Source of the DNA: Dimorphilus gyrociliatus
Lineage: Eukaryota; Annelida; Polychaeta; Dinophilidae
Direction of reading: 5' to 3'
NCBI GenBank assembly: GCA_904063045.1
Contig: CAJFCJ010000147.1
Location: 1-27,423 of the forward strand
DNA length: 27,423 bases
The position numbers and the translations under genes were made by a program. The notes beneath the pieces were generated by a model. It searched no databases. It was given only the letters and a program-made list of their open reading frames with translations, and had not been told where the DNA came from. This document shows positions 1-10,345 of this stretch, in pieces. Position 1 is the stretch's first letter. Every line of letters starts with the position of its first letter.

Positions 1-1
1 A

Positions 2-286
2 TTAGATATAAAACTTGGTAATTTGTCTCATTCATTCTTCTATTCTTTTACCGTTAAGGATAAAAGAGGACTCCTACCAATGATCTCATCTAAGACTTAT
101 GGAAATTTTCCTGCATCTTTCCCTCTAGGATACAATTTACCCAAAATGTTGGGCTTTGTATGTAAACAGAATAATCAAGTATTTCAACAAGGCGTTAAAG
201 TTTCCATTTCTACAAATTTTTGGACAGTTGCATGGGTATTAAATTTTCACTTTCATCATTTTTTATCTCCAGTAGATAAAGATTAA
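2..286 (+). CDS. Unrecognised open reading frame, 5'-truncated by window edge
   Basis: The frame is open from the first bases of the window to a TAA at 284-286, about 94 codons, with no internal ATG that must be the start. The peptide is rich in Gly, Pro and aromatic residues (for example SFPLGYNLPKMLGF), more protein-like than most chance frames in this AT-rich DNA. I do not recognise a domain. It could be the terminal exon of a gene lying to the left. It could also be an upstream exon of the receptor that follows, since candidate donors (GTATGT at 158, GTATTA at 236) fall inside it, but none gives the phase needed to join the acceptor at 538 in an obvious way. It may also be chance. Confidence 0.3.
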   Translation, partial: LDIKLGNLSHSFFYSFTVKDKRGLLPMISSKTYGNFPASFPLGYNLPKMLGFVCKQNNQVFQQGVKVSISTNFWTVAWVLNFHFHHFLSPVDKD

Positions 287-417
287 TTGTAATATTTAGA
301 CTTTTAATTGCTACAAAGCCATCAACTTTTACAATCATCATAGAAAGTCATTTCCGGTTTTAAGCGACTGCAAATGGGATAATTCATATATGAGCGGCTG
401 CAAATTGAAATTTACTA

Positions 418-3400
418 ATGAAACTTATATTTTCTTTAATGTACCTTGCGAAAATTCAATTCAAAGTAATGATCATTAACATGATAAAAAATTCCAGTTT
501 TTCTCCTAACGTCTACTGCAATTATATTCTAAATTTAGTAAAAGATCACACTATGAGATTCAGAAAAGATAAACTGGTATATAATAAGATTTGGAATTTA
601 GACGAATTCTACGGTGTTCTCGAAATATATCATTTCAATTTTTGGTACCAATTATGCATTCATAAATTGAGGAAAAGAGAGATTGATGCTATTTGTAAAG
701 AATACGGATTCAATTATGGAAGTTTGAAAACGTATGAAATTTTTATCAGGAATCAATTATACTTTCCTTTGTTTAGTGTCACGTGTCCTCAACACAATTC
801 TTCGTTTAGCCAATGTCAAAGATTCAATTTTTGTCCTATGTTCAATAATCCAAAAACAGGTGAAATTAATATAGAGTAAAATCAAAACCGGAAGTGCTTA
901 AGAACTATACAAATTCTAGAAAGAGAGTTATGGTCATATCTTCGTCTGCAAAGTAGAGAATATTATCAGCCTTTTATCATCTGCAAAAATATAAAGCTTC
1001 CAAGTTAGCCTATATCAAAATGTACAGTATAACCATAATTTTCGTATAATTTTCAAATATTCGAAACAGACAAATACGAAAATGACATGTATTCTATCGA
1101 CTTTTTGAATATTCATTATTTCAACAGCAAAATTAAATTATCAGCAGCAGAGGTGTTGAATAAATGTGAAAATTCTGGATTTACTCTTCTAGATATTACA
1201 AATTCATTAGATTATACAAGATTTAGGATTATTGAGATTTTATTAAAATTCCAAGATGGAATAATAGAAAAAATTTCTCTTCCTCTAGGTTTTTTTTTAA
1301 TTTCATCATTAATATCATTAAGTTTTTCAAAATGGCGTCTAACGTTTTTCGAAATAGTCTTTAAAACAATTGCCAATTCAAGAAACCAGTTGAAATTTGT
1401 CACTTCCTCCAACTTTTCATACGATTTAGTCAGTACTCTATACAATAAAAATGAGTAATGTCTCTTTCTCTCTCTCTCTCCTTCACTCCATCTTTTCATC
1501 ATTTTCCCTCTTTTAGGGCTTTTTGTAGCCTGTTGACAAATGTTTTACAATATAAAAGTAAGAATGTTCACTTCTATGATCCTTTAAACGAATGCTATAA
1601 TTTTGCTGATGGGCATACTAAAAAGATCACGTGTCATGCAAAAATGTTTTCCATGTATTTTTGCGTTGAAGGAAAGAAAAAATTTTTTGATCAAGACTAC
1701 AAAAGTAATCTATTGAACCGATATGGCTAAATTTTGGAAGGAACAGTACATAACCGATCAATTTTAATACATTCTGTTCCTTCCACTCATTGGCTAGATA
1801 ACAGTTTAGACTTTTTGACAAACTTTAACAGTCTTGTTGATTACAGAAGAATTCAACATTTCGCCAAACAATTTGGTTAATTCCTCTTTCAAAAAATGCG
1901 AAGATAATAGTTTTCTATGTAAATCAGAAATGATTTGTATCAATATTATCTATATTTGCGATGGAAAAGACGATTGTGAGACTGGAGAAGATGAAATTGA
2001 TTGTAAAGATTGGGAATTGTTTAAGTGTAACGATAAAGAGAAGATTAATCCTCAATTTGTTTGTAATTTCAATAAAGATTGTAAAAATAATCGAGATGAA
2101 ACATTTTGCAGTAAGTTTAGGGTTGTACTTGGTTAATTATAAAATTCTTTCCGTTATTTAGTCAGTCCCGATTGTCATCCGTCAGAAGCAAAGTAACAAT
2201 TTCTTTATAGTAGATATCATAAAATTTTTCAATTCAAAAAAATATCCAACAAAAGATGCAAAAGCGGTCAATGCGTTCAAGAATTCAAACGTTGCGGAGA
2301 GAAACGCTGCTTTGATCATTCAGACGATCTATGTGATAAAAGGGGTAAAGAGAATTTGAATATTCCAGATTTATATCAATAATAGAATGTTTCTTTACAA
2401 AATTTAGCATGTCTAGAAGAGAATGGTTTCTATTGCGATTCGAAATGTATAAATGAAAAGAATCGTTGCGATTTCAAGGCAGATTGCTTTGAAAGTGCCG
2501 ACGAATTAGCAGACGATTTATGCTATTACAAAAAATTTGATACAAGCGTTCACGATTCATTTTCATTTTTATGCCTATCCATGAAATATGAGAGAAATTG
2601 CGACGTAAAATTCAATTCAAGAGGACAATCGATAAAACCATCAACTTATCCATGGATGAATGTTATCAATTGTCAAGAGAGAACGACCAACTGCAGTAAA
2701 GGAATGTATCAGTGTCAATATGTAAAAACATGCATTTCAATAGAACAGATTTGTGATCGTATTTCTCATTGTTATTACGGAGATGATGAAATTGATTGCG
2801 GTTAGATAATTTCCCTTTGATCATAGTTTGTCATCATTCTGTTGTTTGTCAACAGAAAATTACAAACCTAAAGGATTTTTTAAATGTAAAAATGAAAATT
2901 ATTACTTGGAATCTGAAAAATTGTGCAACGGTATAGTTGATTGTTTAGATAAGAGTGACGAATTCTTTTGCGGTAGAAATATGCCGTGTCCTGAAGAATG
3001 CAATTGTAAACAGATATTTACTTTGCATTGCTCTTTCAATTTTCAGCCACATTATATCAATGATTATAAAATTGTTGAGATAGATAATATAAAAGTATTC
3101 AAATCTCCTATCAATCTTTCCTATTATCTAACGTACTTAACAATTACGAATACTCCTTTAAATTCGTTGTCATTCCTACTGCAATTTCCGAATATATATT
3201 TCCTTCGTTTAGAAAATGATAATATTCTTTCTATAACAAATTTGACTCAAAATTATTATAATCAAGTACTGCAATATATGAATTTAGCTAATAATCCATT
3301 GGAATTGGCGGTGAATGATACGTTTAAAATATTTAAAAACTTATTATCTTTGGATTTATCATTTACTGCAATAAAATCAATTAGCTTAAATACATTTTAC

Positions 3401-5620
3401 GGACTGCAATCTCTATTAATTTTAAAAATAACCAACTGCAAATTAAATTCAATATCAATGAATTCATTTAAATATTTGAATAATTTAGAAGAATTTCATT
3501 TGAATGAAACGAGTTTTAATTCAAAATTTTTGAATAGAAAAATGATTGAACACTTTGAGAAATTGAATAAATTTTTTAATAATTATTTCTCAATTTGTTG
3601 TTTATTTAAATTGTATTTTGCAAATTTAATTATTTGCCAACCTAATAGATCTTTGGCTATTTTATGTTCTTCAAATTTAATTCCAACTTTATTCCTAAAA
3701 ATTCTTGTGTGGAGTTGCTGTATTGTTGGAATATTTTCAAATTTAATTCTCTTCGTTAATCGATTGGTTGTTGGGAAGAGGAGGAGGAGGAGAAGGAGGA
3801 GAATCTTTCTCCTACAAATCTATTCAACATTTGGAGATATCATTAGAGGAGTCTATTTATTAATCTTAGCCGTAGTTGATCAATATTTTAGTAGTAATTA
3901 TAGCGAAAATGATGAAGAATGGAGAAAAAGTATTTATTGTTCATTAACTGGATCTTTATTTCTATTTTCAATATTCTTGACATTCTCTGCAAACTATTCT
4001 CATTTGGCAGATGAGTACTTTTATCAATCTATTAAAAGAAATTCTAAAGAAAGTTTACATTCAAGAAGAGTGTTTGTTACTCTTATAGGAATTCCATTAT
4101 TGTCGATCATATTGGCCGTAATACCAATTTATTTTTCTAAAGAAGTAAGTTCTGTCGCTTTTAGTAACCGAATACGGAGTAGGAGAAAACGTCCACTAAA
4201 GGTGTCGCCTTTCCCATCCTCTCTCCGTCTCTAGAAAAAAAGAAATTGTTTGTCAAACGGCGGCGTAAGACTAAGTAGTGGACGCTTTCTACATCATCCA
4301 ATAAATTAATGTGTTTACTGATTTACCCCGATAAAAACGTACCCTAACCTTGACAATATTTCATTGTCGCAGACTCCATTCAATTCTCTATCGCCATTTT
4401 GTTTTTCATTTGTCTTCAATTATTCAAAATTAAATGTTGATATAATATACTTTAACATTATTTTTATTATATTATCGTTCTTAATTTACGTCTTCCTTTC
4501 GAGTGCATTATATAAAAGTGTCAATTCAAGATGGCGGAAAAGAATGGCTAGACAAAACAGTTTGAAAATATTATTATGCAATAGTATCTATATCATAGTT
4601 TTATATGTTTATGGTATTGTTACATCATTAAATATGACAAACGTAAGAGTTTTTTCTTTCTTTTTCTTTCATTTCGTATATGAAAACAATGGATTTTTAG
4701 GTGAATGTATTGACGTATAATTATATCTATTTAATATTCATTTGCTGTTTTCAACTCACATCACCAATTATTTGCTCTTGTTCATCACTCCAAAGATATT
4801 ATAATTATCATTTTAATCTGACAGTGGCAAGGTAAGAATGATATTCATTGCAGATGATTATAGAGAGAGAACAAAAGACAGACAGAGACCGCAAAATTAT
4901 TAATGGTTTTTTTTTCCTAGAAAACGGTTATTTAAAATTCAAAAAGATTTATTAGACGAGAAAAGTTTGTTTTCTAAGAATTTTATTTTGTCTCTCTATC
5001 ATTTAAACTCTTTTTTTTGTTTAGGAATCAATTTTCTAAAGAAGAAATCCGAAAATTATATATTCTCTTGTCCTTTGGAATGTATTAAAGAAAAATTGAG
5101 TAGTGACAGCCATTTTAAAAATATTAACGCTATTTTTATCTATTCAATAAAATTTATGAAAATTCTTGAATATTATCAAACTAAAAGTTTATCATTCAAC
5201 GGCCAGATCTGCATAGAGAAAATAGTAACAATTGTAAGGAAAACAATCTGGATGATTGGAGGAGGCATGTTGGTAGTTCACTAAGAGAGCAAAGTATGAA
5301 AACAGTTTAAAGTTTAACAGTTAGGTTTGGCAAATTTCTAGTGATAGAAACAAAATTGAAATATTTCAAATAGTCTTTATAGAGACGGCTAATTTTACGT
5401 GAACTCTTACCAAATCTCCAGACATCTATACTTTACTGCAAAATTTGAATAATAATTGCTGTATTTTTCTTTTAATTCCATTCAGAATGAAGAGAAATTA
5501 AATTGGAATTATAACAATTTAATCGATAATTTAACAACAATATCTGATTGTGAAGAAAACAAAGATATTTTGGCATTTGCGAGACAAATTGAAATTTTAA
5601 TTGAAAAACTTTTCCAATAA
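418..5620 (+). CDS. Composite SRCR-CTLD-LDLa-LRR 7TM receptor (GRL101/LGR-like), 13 exons
   Basis: Exons proposed: 418-859, 1070-1454, 1517-1704, 1847-2110, 2162-2192, 2211-2344, 2408-2800, 2856-4144, 4373-4642, 4701-4831, 4921-4964, 5025-5233, 5486-5620. All phases agree, giving about 1304 aa. Order of domains: a divergent SRCR domain (about 556-850, five spaced Cys); a degenerate C-type-lectin-like domain (about 1090-1690, ending C-x5-C-x7-C); five to six LDL-A repeats (1890-2980) with typical C-D-x4-C-x3-x-D-E-x2-C ends; an LRR N-cap CPEECNC at about 2992 and roughly five LRRs; then 7TM. TM1-4 lie in exon 8, TM5-6 in exon 9, TM7 in exon 10. The order LDL-A, LRR, 7TM is that of GRL101 and relaxin-type receptors. 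The G-protein motifs are eroded: DEY replaces DRY, SPIIC replaces NPxxY. The tail (exons 11-13) has kinase-like segments. AATAAA overlaps the stop at 5617. The start codon and first exon are uncertain, because the N-terminus is only a weak signal peptide. Confidence 0.78.
3775..3803 (+). repeat. AGG/AGA microsatellite coding poly-Arg
   Basis: A purine run of AGG and AGA codons inside exon 8 of the receptor encodes eight consecutive arginines after Gly-Lys. It falls directly after TM1, so it would form intracellular loop 1. Confidence 0.85.
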
Positions 5621-5924
5621 ATTTTTTCCTTTGTTTATTGAAATTATTTTTCGTAGTAGAATATAAATGGATATAGAAAACATTTTAACAGCAAGATAGC
5701 TACTAATTTGTACTCGGGAGGGCCTTGTCTGAGGGTTTAAAGGCAAGGAAAAAGGTTAGACAGACAGACAAAGTCAATGCTTTTAAGGTGAAAGCGTTTC
5801 CTAATCCTATCCATCTAGAACAATTCTCTTAATTTTTTTCAATGACCTTGAAATGTCAATAAATTAAGCAAATGTTTTTGTAACATTTTCAATTATTGCA
5901 ATTAGCTTTCAACTTTCATCTTGA
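5621..5924. other. Spacer without a recognisable gene
   Basis: About 300 bp between the receptor stop and the PAN fragment. I see AT-rich sequence with one GC-richer patch near 5716-5740 and no open frame with domain features. No first exon for the PAN fragment can be found here. Confidence 0.5.
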
Positions 5925-6248
5925 GGAAATATACGGGCGGAAGGTAACGTCTCTGCCGAGGATTGCGGAGAGGCCTGCAATGCGGAGCCCGACTGTGTTG
6001 CTTTCTCATACAAAATTGATTTAGAAATGTATGCTTAAGGATTTTGGCGAAAACCTTATAGAGAAGCAAAAGGAGTTGAGCTTGAAAGTTTAGAAACAAC
6101 GTTGGATAGTTGCGCAGACAAGTGTAGAGATGACGAAGATTGTCTAGTATTTAACTACTTTGCAGAGACGAATATCTGTAAATTAATGAGAACAATGAGA
6201 AAGAAAGTTCCCCAATATACGTGCATTACCTATGTTAGGGAAGACTAA
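5925..6248 (+). pseudogene. PAN/Apple protein fragment, two half modules, no start
   Basis: One frame from 5925 reads a PAN-type core (AEDCGEACNAEPDCVAFSY). A second from about 6063 reads GVELESLETTLDSCADKC and ends at TAA 6246-6248, with AATAAA at 6282. The two frames join cleanly if 6029-6061 (GTATGC..TATAG, 33 nt, phase 2) is an intron. However, the skipped bases in the +1 frame read CMLKDFGENL, which is just what a PAN domain carries after its YK.. segment, so a 1-nt frameshift in a decaying gene is equally possible. No start codon, signal peptide or upstream exon is visible, and TGA at 5922 closes the frame. The first half is much richer in G+C than its surroundings. Probably a truncated relative of the PAN genes to the right; it may be a terminal exon of something unseen. 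Confidence 0.55.
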
Positions 6249-6281
6249 AACTTCAATGTTATATTGATAATTCTTGACCTA

Positions 6282-6287
6282 AATAAA
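6282..6287 (+). promoter_or_regulatory. Poly(A) signal AATAAA after PAN fragment
   Basis: Canonical hexamer 34 nt past the TAA of the PAN fragment. It suggests the locus was, or is, transcribed on the + strand. Confidence 0.4.
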
Positions 6288-6419
6288 CATATTAACATTG
6301 GCAAAGTAATTGAATATTCAATATAACGTTTAATTTGCATTTCATAATGTTATCTATACAGAATAATTAATTAATAGACAATAAACAAATAAGCATAGGT
6401 AAGATATAGAGAGGTGGAG

Positions 6420-7331
6420 TTATTGCTGTTGTTGTACAGGTGAGACAACAATATTATATTTAATCATATTTATTACCGCCAATTTTACGGTGGAATTACA
6501 AAAAATAGTTATTATTGGATTATAAATAGTTTGTACCATGATAAATTGAGCTGCAGCGTCTCTTAGTTTATTTAAAACAACATTATCAATCTTTAAAGAA
6601 CAGTATAGAATAATTGAATAGAATATCCAAAATAAAATCATAAAGAACAATTGCAGTAGTGTAGCTTTTGATGATTTTGAAATATTATGGATTTTTTGAG
6701 TTTGAAATTCAATGCTATTTGCGTGTTGTTTAGCAATTTTCAATGTTTTTACATGTAATATAAAAGCACCTAGAATTAATGGTAGAAAAAATCCTAGATA
6801 TATAAAGTAATAGATACTATCGTAAGCCATATGACCTTGACATAGATTTCCTTTTCGAAATCCTAAAAGTGTGATATACAATGGAAAAAGGCATAGTAAA
6901 ATTGAAAATATTACAATAGATCCAACGATAATTAACGACGTTTTAAGCGTAAGATTCGTATGAAATTGAAAAGGATATTTGACCTTGAAATATCTAAATA
7001 CAAAAATGAAGAATAGAAAATATTGCGCCTGAGTATAAAAGATTATTTGTAATAAATTAACTAGAATACAAGCGAAGGGATAGTATTCATCCGTTTCGAT
7101 TAATTCTCCTGCAATTGAATAAATAAAATTCCATATTAACGATCCAATATCGCATATTGTAACGGCTGGTATAAATATAACAACCGCTTCTCGAACTGCT
7201 CTAAATCTTATATAAGTTGTTAACACTAGACCATTGAAGAATATTCCAATAAAGAAGAAACATATTGCTGACATACGAAAATAAATTTCCATATTAGCAG
7301 ACGACGTATTATTTGAATTTGAGTAGGACAT
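6420..7331 (-). CDS. Rhodopsin-class G-protein-coupled receptor, intronless
   Basis: A 303-aa plasma-membrane receptor in one exon, with an extracellular N-terminus carrying NNTS-type sequons and seven hydrophobic segments. Landmarks: the TM1 Asn in FNGLVL; the TM2 Asp in ICDIGSLIW; Cys at the top of TM3 (PFACILV); FRYFKVKYPF in place of the DRY motif; Pro in TM5 (FFLPLILG); FWIFYSIILY in place of CWxP in TM6; and NPIITIF in place of NPxxY in TM7. The chain ends soon after TM7 with a short poly-Gln tail, so the cytoplasmic tail is minimal. Loss of the acidic residue in DRY (F for D) is unusual but seen in divergent invertebrate receptors. The class is clear; the ligand and subfamily cannot be named. 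It is convergent to the receptor at 418-5620 but unrelated within the superfamily. ATG 7331 is the first Met of the frame. Confidence 0.9.
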   Translation of the reverse strand: MSYSNSNNTSSANMEIYFRMSAICFFFIGIFFNGLVLTTYIRFRAVREAVVIFIPAVTICDIGSLIWNFIYSIAGELIETDEYYPFACILVNLLQIIFYTQAQYFLFFIFVFRYFKVKYPFQFHTNLTLKTSLIIVGSIVIFSILLCLFPLYITLLGFRKGNLCQGHMAYDSIYYFIYLGFFLPLILGAFILHVKTLKIAKQHANSIEFQTQKIHNISKSSKATLLQLFFMILFWIFYSIILYCSLKIDNVVLNKLRDAAAQFIMVQTIYNPIITIFCNSTVKLAVINMIKYNIVVSPVQQQQ

Positions 7332-7651
7332 TTTTCAACAGATGAATGTTTAGATTGTTTTTTGCGCTGCTTAAAAGCTTCAAAAGCTTCGAAAGCTTTA
7401 AATATTCTTCTTTATATATCATTCATAATTATATGAAATTATCTTTAGAAACGTTGTCAAGGAAACCACTGAAAAAGGAGCATTTAATTTTAGAAAGTTG
7501 TTTGTAAAATGTTTTAAAGGAGAATATGTTAAAAAACAAATTACAGGAAGTGAGTTATATATTATCAATAATTACGAAAACACGACCAGAAATAGTTGGA
7601 GACTAGACATAAAAAGATAATTAGTTAGTGCAACGGACAATGTCAGAAATG
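7332..7651. other. Intergenic spacer, 5' side of GPCR
   Basis: About 320 bp with no gene. It holds a small run of AAAAGCTTC-like units near 7370-7400 (AGCTT three times), just upstream of the GPCR start, with no other structure I can support. Confidence 0.5.
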
Positions 7652-10345
7652 TTATATACAAACATTAATTAATTGTTTAGTTGATGAAATTTGAATTTCA
7701 CAAAATATATTGGCATTTGACAAACTACGGATAATTATATTATTGTAATTTTTACCATAACATTCAAATTTGCATAAATTCACTTGAATATCAATTTGTT
7801 TACACAAATAGTTCTTTTGCTGCCAGTTGTTTTGAACAATGATACTTGAACATTTATCATTGTTCTCTAATAGATAAATTGCAACTTCTATAGGATATTT
7901 GATAAGGTTTTCTGTAGTAAATTTAATTACTGTATTCAATGGAACTATCATTTGGCTTGTGGGGCATTTCATGATTCCATCACCGAGTGAATCAATCCAA
8001 CTCTTTTCCGAATAATCGAGGCAGGCATGTTCGGTTGAAATATTAAATTGAACTAAGGTTCAAGTCAAGTTTACATTTATCTTAATAAATTATAGTAGAA
8101 AACTTACTCAGGCACATAGGTTTATGAGAATGCACAGTGGTACCGTATGATGGCATTGAGCCAGGTACTGAAACGGAGCCAAGTAAGTGACAGCTATGTT
8201 CCTTGTTAACGGAATAACAGCCTGGATATTCGGAACACTTTTCCTCGCAGACGTCCAAGTTAGTAATGGGTAAATCTTGCATAACGCAAGGATCGCACTC
8301 ATAAATTAAGTGGCCGTTTTCTGTCCTCTTCCAATTCTCGCAATCTGCCGAAGGTGTAAAAGATTATTATATACAAAGTATAGCTTTATCTTTCTACAGA
8401 TCTCTTACAGACGAACCTGGATTGGGAATTTTCGTATATAAGAAGGTATCTAATTCCTCCTCTGTATATTCTTTGTACGAACCATAGTCTTTCTTTCTAC
8501 AATCTTGTGAATTGTGTTCTCATTTGACACGATTTATTTATGTTATCGATTTAAGGAGAAAGGTGCTTGTCCTGTCCTATGCAAAATTATTGTACAATTA
8601 GCCTCAAAGTTGCTGTATTGTCATTTCATCAATAGCACATTCCAATCACTTTCTATATAGTACATTTCAATTTTATGTGAATAGCAAACCGTTCCGAAGT
8701 GAAACCACAAAAGATTTAAAAGACGATGTTTGATTTAACAATTCTACACCAATCTTCCATGTTCATAATGAAAGAATACGGATAATTTATAGATAATTCA
8801 ATAATAGATCATTGTCAGCATGGAGAAAAGCTAAAGCCATCGGCTTTTCATTAGAATTTAATCATTAAGGTTAGGTTAATATTAAGCTTTAATTATCATT
8901 TATGTATTAATATTAGTATATAGATCTAAGTAAAATATTCATATTTTCATTTTTTTTCATCTTTTCATCATTCTGCTTTTATGTCAATCGTCCAAACCCA
9001 ACAGTCAACTTGGTAACAATTCTAATTTCCTATCTATACATGTACAATTTTATTTTAAGGGCTTCCTTATAGTTTTAGTCATTTTGCTGGATCTTCAAAA
9101 CAGTACACTGTAGGCCTATATTATCATTATTATTAAAAAGTGAACTGATTTCGTGACTGAAAACAAATAATTGATTAATGAAGAAAAAGTTATTTGGGAT
9201 TGAATAGTGGAACATGGAGCATGGATCATGGTACAAATCAGGCAGTAATTTTTCAATTTTTTTGGCGTCACGGCAAATTATTTTTTGTCAAGAATTGGAA
9301 CATTTGGTAGAAGTCTGGTGTTCTATCATGATCAATTCACTAAAAGAGCCTTTTTAGAAAACCATACAAAAATTTCACCATCACCAAATAAGGTTAAGCT
9401 AGGTAACATATGGCTTATTCACTTAGAATTTCATGATTCACGAATCAGAAAAGATTCGGAAATTTATCCGTATTCTAAAGAGGTTAAAGCAACAAAGTAA
9501 TAGAATTAGGCCTAATAGAGAGGTGATTTTACTGCATGACAGTGCCAGATCATATAGCCAGTCTAATCTTCTTAGCCACATACATGAGAATGATGATGAA
9601 TTGAAAGAAACAGTAAGAGTATTTTTAAGATCCAAATTACATGAACACCAAAGATATTGATCAACTTTGGGCCATGTGGCAAACATGTATTGGCAATAAT
9701 CGGGAATACAAATCTAAATCTAAATACCTATAACATATAAAAATATTTGCAAATAAGCAAATTATGTATTTTATCCTTTTCATCTAAAACTTTGAGGATG
9801 ACCCTAATACATGGCAAAATCACGAGAATTTTATGTAAAGGTGAAATACGTATGAGTGTATTAAAGAAATGTGTTGTTTTTTCTTACCACATCCGGTTTC
9901 CGGTGGTCCGTAATAGAGACCATCAAGCTTAACTTTAAAGGCGGTCGGTCTTTCAAATCTTGTAAACTCATTTAGATGGCATAATTTAGTTAGTGTGTGA
10001 TAGTCAATTGCTCTAAGAAAATTATATAATTGAAGGTATTTAAATGGAAAGTAATTGTTCATATATTTACTTGCATTTCGAGGTATTCATACACAAAGAT
10101 TGACAATCTTCTATACTTGCAACAATGGAAGTTTGGCCATTACTGTCCGGAATGATAAGGTCAAAATTAAAGAGCGTTTTCCCATTTGTGACGTCATCAA
10201 AACAAGCTACAAACGTAAGTAATAAATAGAAGAGTAAACTTTCTTTTAAAAAATATAATAGTAGTATACTTTTATTCTCCACTCCAGTTGTAATGAAACT
10301 GATTAGTATTGTAAAAATTAAATCAAGTATCAGTTTCCTTTCCAT
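7652..10345 (-). CDS. Secreted PAN-PAN-fucolectin-like protein, 6 exons
   Basis: Exons on the minus strand: 10345-10270, 10206-10071, 10012-9888, 8503-8417, 8344-8108, 8052-7652. Phases match at every join and give 353 aa. Exon 1 is a signal peptide (ILDLIFTILISFITTG). Exons 2-3 hold a PAN/Apple domain (IEDCQSLCMNTSKCK, then LCHL). Exon 4 is a short acidic linker. Exon 5 is a second PAN (DVCEEKCSEYPGCYSV, then CHLLG). The last exon ends in a Cys-rich unit with CKFECYG and IFCEIQI, like the end of fucolectin/tachylectin-4 (FTP) and F5/8C-type lectin domains. Such modules bind glycans or proteins outside the cell. The last domain is divergent, so the FTP label is moderate. Intron 3 (8504-9887, 1.4 kb) is far longer than the rest and holds a mariner relic. 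The 12392-13757 gene on the other strand shows the same order. Confidence 0.72.
9285..9733 (+). mobile_element. Decayed mariner-type transposase fragment
   Basis: Three pieces in different frames read in mariner order. At 9285-9480 is a segment with SPSPNKVKLGNIWLIHL, like the mariner kPN..kkvml.iWWd stretch. At 9433-9657 is ILLHDSARSYSQSN, matching the second-Asp motif HDNARPH. At 9659-9733 is LWAMWQTCIGNNREY, matching the C-terminal RWqkCI..nG.Y end. Frame shifts and a TGA at 9658 separate them, so it cannot encode an enzyme. It sits in intron 3 of the PAN-FTP gene, in the opposite orientation. I could not define terminal repeats. Confidence 0.55.

Noticed and set aside
364-405. Direct repeat GCG(A/G)CTGCAAAT twice near the receptor start
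   Set aside because: Only 12 bp, two copies; too little to call a regulatory array.
1289-1322. Candidate 34-nt intron inside receptor exon 2
   Set aside because: Removing it shifts the frame against the downstream exon, whereas reading through is open and in phase.
1460-1490. CT-rich run that might be a microsatellite of note
   Set aside because: It is the polypyrimidine tract region of an intron and needs no further explanation.
1212-1502. Minus-strand open frame of 96 codons
   Set aside because: It overlaps receptor exon 2 in antisense, has low-complexity charged composition and no start context or neighbour to support it.
2111-2210. Single 100-nt intron replacing the 51-nt intron plus ultrashort intron
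   Set aside because: The phase does not fit: it puts the LDL-A cysteines at 2257 onward out of frame.
5902-6099. Minus-strand open frame opposite the PAN fragment
   Set aside because: Shadow of the GC-rich PAN-coding stretch on the + strand.
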